Shown piece after piece: positions 58,262 through 64,000 of a stretch of DNA of 64,000 bases; position 1 is the first letter of the stretch; each line of letters opens with the position of its first letter. Under the pieces are notes generated by a model that was not told where the DNA came from, ran no database searches, and was given only the letters and a program-made list of their open reading frames with translations. The position numbers were made by a program, and so were the translations under genes. The stretch is from Cylicocyclus nassatus (taxonomy: Eukaryota; Nematoda; Chromadorea; Rhabditida; Strongylidae), in the NCBI GenBank assembly GCA_958299035.1, contig CATQJL010000223.1, positions 47,108,162-47,172,161 on the forward strand, given 5' to 3'.

Positions 58262-58432
58262 GCCATGAATCCATGCGAAATACGATCTTAAGGTCTAGTT
58301 TCGAGGGGAATATCTCAGCCGTCAGAGCACTACCTGAGCTGCCGGTTGGGCAGCCTCTTAGTTAGGACCCCATAATTACTGTCCACGTGAAATCCCCATA
58401 TGTCCGGATTTGCCTGGACTCCGCCCTTGGCA
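58262..58432. mobile_element. half copy of TTAA-type MITE
   Basis: Matches one arm of 27820-28156 (GAATCCATGCGAAATACGATC; TTTCGAGGGGAATATCTCAG; TTGCCTGGACTCCGCCCTT). Confidence 0.6.
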
Positions 58433-58488
58433 TTTATTCGTTTATTTATTCAGCATGCAAACACGATGCGAATCGTACGTTAATACAA

Positions 58489-58630
58489 TCCTGGGGTCCA
58501 GTTTGGAAGCGTATATCTCAGTTGTTAGTGACTCATTTGCGTTGCCGCTTGTGCAATGCCTTAATAGGGCCCCAAAATTATTTTCCACATAAATTCCCAT
58601 AGGCCCAGATTTGCCTGGACTGCCTTCAAC
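58489..58630. mobile_element. second half copy of TTAA-type MITE
   Basis: A more diverged arm of the same family (GGGGTCCAGTTTGGAAGCG; AGGGCCCCAAAATTA; TTGCCTGGACTGCCTTCAA). Confidence 0.5.
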
Positions 58631-59159
58631 GGAAGATACGAAGTGGCGATTAGTAGTAGCAAATTACATAGTGTAATTGGCATTCCCTTGGTTTTTATAA
58701 TATTCAAATTTCCTCACACACCTCTTCAAGATTTGACGAAATTATCGAGAGAAACAAGCAAGAAATGCTTACTGTATCCTCCACAAACACGGTATAAATC
58801 ACAAACTTTGCCAAGAGCAAAACGCGAAGTGCGCGTTCCTGAGTTAAACCTTACCAGTCTTGACATGTGAACTGACTGCTAACTTAGCTTAACTCGAGCT
58901 AATCAGTGGAATGCCTCTTCGTAGTCTTCTGTGGCCCACCGAAACAAAAGTCCTTATCTGCACGCTTGGGTTCGTTTTAAATCGAATTTTTATATATGGG
59001 AACCCGCCACGAATATTCTGTATGTTGACGACGGGATACTGTAGTTGTAGGTCTACGCATACAAATAGCTGAGTCCGAAAATCCAGCTCGGGAAACGCGA
59101 ATACGGCGGAAACAAACTTCTTCCACTTCAATCCACCTGTGGAACAATTCCCCCACAAA

Positions 59160-60395
59160 GGCTAAACGCAGAGTCGCTGTAGGACTCTATGATTCTAACT
59201 GTGCCGCGCACCTAGAGCGTGATTCCTATAGTCTTTTGTTTTCGCACACGTGCGGTGGTGTGCCCGAGGGCGTTCTTTTCCGCGATGCACTGAAATTCTC
59301 CCAACTTTGCCCTGCGCTGCCTTCAAACGAGGGAGTATATGTTGCTTGAAAGGAGCATTACGTATTGAAGCAAGTGCAGTCGAATCTGTTATCGGTGACT
59401 GAAGATGGGACGTATATCATTACTTTAAACGCTGATTCCAAATCTGCTTTCCTTTTTTGCGGAGTAGGTATCGAAAAAAAAGTATGAGCATTTTATCTAA
59501 ATTTGCCAAGCACTGAGTGGCTTAAAATAAACAAAAAGCTCTAAAACAACACCTATACGATTCCACCAGCTTCGTTCCTTTTTTGCAAACAATATACTCG
59601 ATACAAAACTGAATTTTCATTTCCGGTGTTTTTGTATAGCTCGCCAATTTTGGGTCACCTAAACTTGGCAAATTTGGAGATACAATCGTCATAACTTCTT
59701 TCGAAAACTTGTTTCGCAAGAAAGGAAAGCAGATTTGGAGTCAGCTTTTAAAGGCGCGCCTACTTATATACATTTCTTCTTCAATCGCCTACTAATGGTG
59801 GTATCCTTCCCTTGTAAGTTCAAGGACTGTCAAATATGCTTTCCCGCGGTACCGATGTAGAGGCAATAAATTACTGACCCTTTTATTATTTTGCAGTGCA
59901 GACTAGATGCTTCGCGAGGCTCGCACTGGTTCTACTATCCACATGCTTCTAGTTTCGATCTGGGGAGATGTAAATCTCAACGCGCTGATCATTACGAATG
60001 AAATCTAAACAGCTGACCCTTTTCAAACCCTTTGCCTTGTAAAATCGGTGACTATGGGGAACAAATGAGCAGAGGATTAGATTGATCAAAGTTTCTTTTC
60101 AATAAACGGTGACTGGTGCATATGACGTTTTCGTGAATGAAATCTTGATCATCTACGTAAAGTTTCTTAAATTTGTGGCAACGGGTTTTACTTCGCTCTT
60201 TGCGCACACAGGAGCATAAAACACCCATACAAAAGGCACCACCTCGCTCGGCTCAATCACTTTCAGTGTTTGCATACTATTATATGTGAGCAGAAAAACT
60301 ATTCAAGTAGAGATAGAAGCCAATAGAATGCGGCTGGTGGAAGCGTGCGTGTCACGCGTTTGAAAAATTGTGACGATCGCCATCGTCACGTCACC
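59160..60395. other. no supported gene
   Basis: Only short frames. GGTATCCTTCCCTTGTAAG near 59800 is the terminal fragment of the CAAGGG-end MITE family. Confidence 0.4.
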
Positions 60396-60400
60396 CTATA

Positions 60401-61165
60401 CAGGGTGGAGCAAAAGTCTGGGAGCCTAGTACATCTTCAGATACAATTAGAAGTACCTAGAAACAAAAAGTTTGGTGCATACATAAATTAAACCCTCACA
60501 AATACAGTACAGCTCTCAAATTTTGAGATTGCCTCTTTTGGTTTCAACGCAGCCCTTCGAAATCTTGGCCAAGTCGCTTGTCGTGGCAAGCAGGCAGTCA
60601 TTCGTACCACACCTTCACAACAACTGCTTCTTCCACCAGGCAAATGCACAGTATGATAGTGCAAGCTTTTGGCTACAACATATTACAAAGTAATTTATTC
60701 GCACTATATAGGAAAAGAATTTTGGAATTTTAAGTGAATGTAAGTGTACTGGCATCCTGGAAATTCAAATACGATTGCTAGAGCGAAAAATCATGATGTA
60801 AAAATTTTGAAATTGCTCTATCTATCGAATTAAAATAGATGTTTCTACAGAAGACTAGTGCAAAGAATATAGCCTTAAACTCAGTACTTGCTGTAGCTGT
60901 CAATATTTCAAAGACAAAAGCTTGCACTATCATACTGTACATTTGCTTTGTGGAAGAAGCAGTTATTGTGAAGATGTGGTACGAATGACTGCCTGCTTGC
61001 CACGACAAGCGACTTGGCCAAGATTTCGAAGGGCTGCGTTGAAACCAAAAGACAAGAAGCATTCTCAAAATTTGAGAGCTGTACTGTATTGTGAGGGTTC
61101 AATGTATGTATGCACCAGACTTTTTGTTTGTCAGCTGACACGCACGCAATACTCGCAGATTTTTA
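60401..61165. mobile_element. fold-back MITE, CAGGGTGGAGC end
   Basis: The left end CAGGGTGGAGCAAAAGTCTG follows TA. Arms 60420-60670 and 60905-61150 pair (GTACAGCTCTCAAATTTTGAG; CTTGGCCAAGTCGCTTGTCG; GGAAGAAGCAGT and inverse). The right terminus is eroded. Frames at 60778-61179 are arm shadows. Confidence 0.65.
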
Positions 61166-61497
61166 TTTTGCGTTTTTAAAAAAATAATTTTTTCAAACGC
61201 AACACTACGATGCGATATCACAAAGACCCTTCTACATTGTATGCATCAAAGTGCTGTAAGATATTCACAGCATATTTAGCTACGTAATAGATTGTGAGTA
61301 CTAAAAATTTTGATTTTCTCGCTCTGCAGAAGCACTTGTTTGATAAGTTCAATACAAAAACATATGGCAAACATTTTTAACTAAGTAATGTGTTGTTTTA
61401 GACGATGAAGCATTATATTGTCTTTATACGTCATTTCGCCTGTCAATTTACAAAATTTTGTTGTCGTACATATTCACAAGGGTAAGAATTTTATTTA

Positions 61498-62017
61498 TCA
61501 GCAAATGATTTTTGGACGTTCGCATCCTTTTCTGTCCGTGTACATTCTCACTTCGCACCCGGCGGGAATATTTTCTGGCTCATATATAGGGCATCGATCT
61601 TAAACAAAGTATATGGATAAATCTATGAACATTCGTCCAATAGCGGAAGAATACCACTCACAAGCACATGTTCCTTCATAGCACACGTACTTTTGCGGAC
61701 ACTTGTTGTCTGCATCGCATTTGATTTCCTCCGTTCCTGCAAGCACTACAGTTCAGACTTCAAAATTTCCTGTTTCGATTTGTACTGTTTGCGCTGTCGG
61801 ACTTCGCCATTTGCAAGTTAACATGGAGATTTACTCAAACTTGAGCTTGGCGAGAGAATCTTCACAGTAAAAGTTTCATTTGAAACGCAACATATGCATA
61901 TTGGCACACTTTTTCTAGTAAGATCCCAAACGAGGGATTAGTTCTTACGTCTGCTGTAGATCTGTAAAGCTTACCAGCAATGGCCAGAAGAGCACATAGA
62001 AGGATCAGCAATTCCAT
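61498..62017 (-). CDS. small secreted eight-cysteine protein, copy C (diverged paralogue)
   Basis: Exons 61975-62017, 61662-61736 and 61498-61598 give 72 residues, with exon lengths (43, 75, 101) and intron phases identical to copies A and B. Signal peptide MELLILLCALLAIA, then the same cysteine order (KC, KCPQ, VCY, TC, RCPIY, AGCE, KGCE, IC). Differences cluster in the middle loop: A/B have VPDYPAGCEIRTYKD, C has EPENIPAGCEVRMYTD. It ends on the last cysteine without the final Lys. Intron 1 (238 bp) lacks the inverted-repeat insertion. A TAAATAAA polyadenylation-type string follows the stop. Intact and most likely functional; target unknown. Confidence 0.82.
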
Positions 62018-62065
62018 TCTGGAAAATAAGTGGCAACGGTATGCGGGTGGTATTAGGCGATTTAA

Positions 62066-62365
62066 ATGTCAGAGAAGTTGGTAACGCATGAGAAAGTTAC
62101 TGATAAGTCAATCAAATGTGATAAATTGGTTGTGCGAAGTGGACGATGTGGACTTGAAATTATTCTTCACTTATACACAGCTGGAATGGCAAGAACAACA
62201 AAATTAGCAGATAGCGATTTGGCCATGAGCACTGTTTTGAGTTATGCGAGTAGAGTCGTTAGCACTACCTATACTGCCATCTACAGATCTGGAACAAGCA
62301 AACCTAGATTTAGCTCAAAAAAACTTGGACGGCCATTCATTCTGTTAAGTGATGCCCGTAGGTGA
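62066..62365 (+). other. open frame divergent to copy C
   Basis: 99 codons starting ATGTCAGAGAAGTTGG, 49 bp from the ATG of copy C on the other strand, in the same relative place as the divergent putative gene beside copies A and B. Sequence similarity to that gene is not evident by eye. Confidence 0.3.
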
Positions 62366-62877
62366 CTACGTAGTTGATCGTGCTTGTTGTCGTGGTTTGG
62401 AGCACAGAATTCTTTGCTATCGAGTTGCTAGGCTGGGTAGATGATTAGGGGGTAAGCTGAGTGTCTTTGGAAGGGAGACTTGAAGATTCTTGTGCCTTTT
62501 GCAATGTTCGAAGGAATTTATCCGTGCATCTCGAAATAACAAGAGTTTTGATAAGAGATACTTACTAAATTATGCTGGGTCTTGCACAGTAAACTGTACT
62601 ATTTTCTTGAAATACTGATCTTTCCCTTTGTATGTGAGTGGCGCTTTTCAAGAAGAAATCTTGGGCATACAGGACATCTCGCAGAACGAAGAGACTATGT
62701 GGAGCGATCATTTTTAACGGTTGAAAGAAGAGCAAACGATACATAATGCGCAAAAGGGGCTGCTTTTATATCTGCAAGAAATTCCAGAATGACACCTGTT
62801 TTTCTATTAACAAAAGCTACCTTCAGAGACTTTTTTGAGATGCTAATCAAGGCATTCTTCTTCGTGTGCAGTGCGAG

Positions 62878-62930
62878 AGATTGGCACAATGGCACTGTAG
62901 CTATACGGTTTTCCATGCATAATTTATATT
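62878..62930. repeat. diverged match to palindrome-arm flank
   Basis: GATTGGCACAATGGCACTGTAGCTATACGG aligns to GATTGGCAAAAGAACACTGTAGCTGTACG near 57430 (and its mirror near 48200). It suggests that the duplicated block around copy C once reached at least this far. Confidence 0.5.
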
Positions 62931-62999
62931 TATTTCTCAATCAAACGAATAACTGATGCCAAGAACCGACTAAAAGTAAATTCGATTGATACACTTTCG

Positions 63000-64000
63000 A
63001 GTGAACGAACATATTCTGCTCAAGTTGTTCTCTACTACAGATGTGTGATGAAACCAGTGACTATGTCGTGAGCGTTTCTGTATTGCAGGATCAAGTAATG
63101 CTCTCTAGTACGAATGCACTGTACCTAAACTAGCAAGTTGATTCCCTTTCCATTAGGAAGAGAGCAGATTCCAAATTGGCTAATTTATATAAATGAAGCT
63201 GATTTCTCGACAAGCCGGACCAACTTGCCACTTCCGAGCGGGGCGGGTGTTGTAGACCACTTTTCCTCATTGATTCGATATTTCATCGATTCCTTGCAAA
63301 GTTTTACCTACGAGGCTAGGATGCGACAAAGGGGGGGGGGGAGGGGGCTGAGTGAGCTGCTGATCAAGGAGATATTATTGACAGTGCCAGGCGGAGCAGG
63401 GTTTGACAGGTAGCCAGTGATATACGCTATTCAACTTTGGTTTACGCTTTCATTATGCATCGTATAAATCTTCTGAATCTAAGTATGATCTATTTATAAA
63501 TACGTGTATTGAGAGTGATATTAATATTAGATGTTGTTAACTAACATTAAGTTTTAAAAATGATTTCGTAACTTTCCGCTTTCTGGTAATGGTGTGCTCA
63601 CTTGTTGATATTGTGCAGGAAGCCGTGTGAGCTACAAAGTGGCACAAACAGTTCGCTTTTTTTAAAAACTAGAAAAAATCCAAGAATTTCCGGAAAACTA
63701 GTGAAATTTTGGAATATAAGGTTATAAGCAAAGGATAAAGACGTATTAACCTAAACTACAACGATCCGAAATCGTTTACGAGCTGTCGCTAGAGATTGAT
63801 TTATGCTCATAAAAAAAGTGGGAGTTGAAAACATCTGGCCCCCTTACGAAGTTGAACGAGTCGCTGTACGCAAGACTGCTTCATGACAAGCGTCACTAAG
63901 GGCCGGAATGTCAAAATTCGCCGGAACCCTGCATGGGGTTATTTGACCTGCCGAACAGGAACATCATATCACTCGTTAAATTTACGCCTCTATTCTTGCT
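63000..64000. other. no supported gene
   Basis: A 91-codon plus frame (63138-63413) runs through a G-run (63331-63348) and is not convincing. No terminal repeats seen. Confidence 0.4.

Larger units (their letters stand above)
58101..59052. repeat. further inverted pair at the palindrome edge
   Basis: About 130 bp at 58101-58230 (CAACTACAGTATCCCGTCGT ... GGACTTTTGTTTCGGTGGGCC region) recur inverted at 58930-59052. The DNA between holds half copies of a TTAA-type MITE. Confidence 0.65.

Noticed and set aside
1..64000. CRISPR arrays, rRNA, bacterial operons or phage genes
   Set aside because: No regularly spaced direct repeats with unique spacers, no rRNA-like blocks, and gene structure is clearly intron-based.

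Overview
The window is eukaryotic and most likely comes from a parasitic or free-living chromadorean nematode, probably strongylid-like. The evidence is a ground-like (grl-type) cuticle/hedgehog-related gene, genes cut by many introns of about 45-60 bp with AG|GTAAG/GTTTG donors and TTTCAG-type acceptors, and a very dense load of short inverted-repeat transposons (MITEs) with TA, TAA, TTAA or 8-bp target duplications. I see no operon, CRISPR, rRNA or bacterial-style gene.

Layout. 1-5 kb: a four-exon ground-like gene (minus, 1274-2106) in otherwise gene-poor DNA. 5-8.2 kb: a Harbinger-like MITE, then a five-exon four-TM protein (plus, 6772-8193) with a TTAA-type MITE in its large intron. 8.6-15.3 kb: almost continuous MITEs, several nested; one carries a tRNA-Arg-like sequence in each arm. 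15.6-16.1 kb: a two-exon small basic protein (minus) whose paralogue lies at 30.1-30.5 kb (plus). 16.4-19 kb: decayed coding-like DNA, probably an old mobile element. 19.4-27.8 kb: a higher-order repeat of CCGG-rich arrays, ~450-bp repeats and nested elements, including two hAT-like 1.1-kb inverted-repeat elements. 27.8-35 kb: MITEs and weak ORFs. 35.7-36.7 kb: a six-part coding frame (plus) whose protein looks like a very diverged 14-3-3. 38.6-46 kb: mariner-, Tc1- and hAT-like non-autonomous elements. 47.6-58.1 kb: a giant palindrome with ~3.1-kb near-identical arms. 58-64 kb: broken MITEs and a third, diverged copy of the gene carried by the palindrome.

The main biological story is a small secreted eight-cysteine protein family: two copies identical in coding exon 3 and in all three exon boundaries sit in opposite orientation in the palindrome arms (49791-50486 and 55270-55964), and an older paralogue lies at 61498-62017. 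A divergently oriented putative gene next to the palindrome copies is open in the left arm and broken by an 82-bp deletion in the right arm. The centre of the palindrome is an older, more diverged fold-back structure, which may have seeded the duplication.

All gene models are by-eye spliced models. Family names are given only where motifs are visible. Many exon-like frames remain unassigned and are listed at low confidence.
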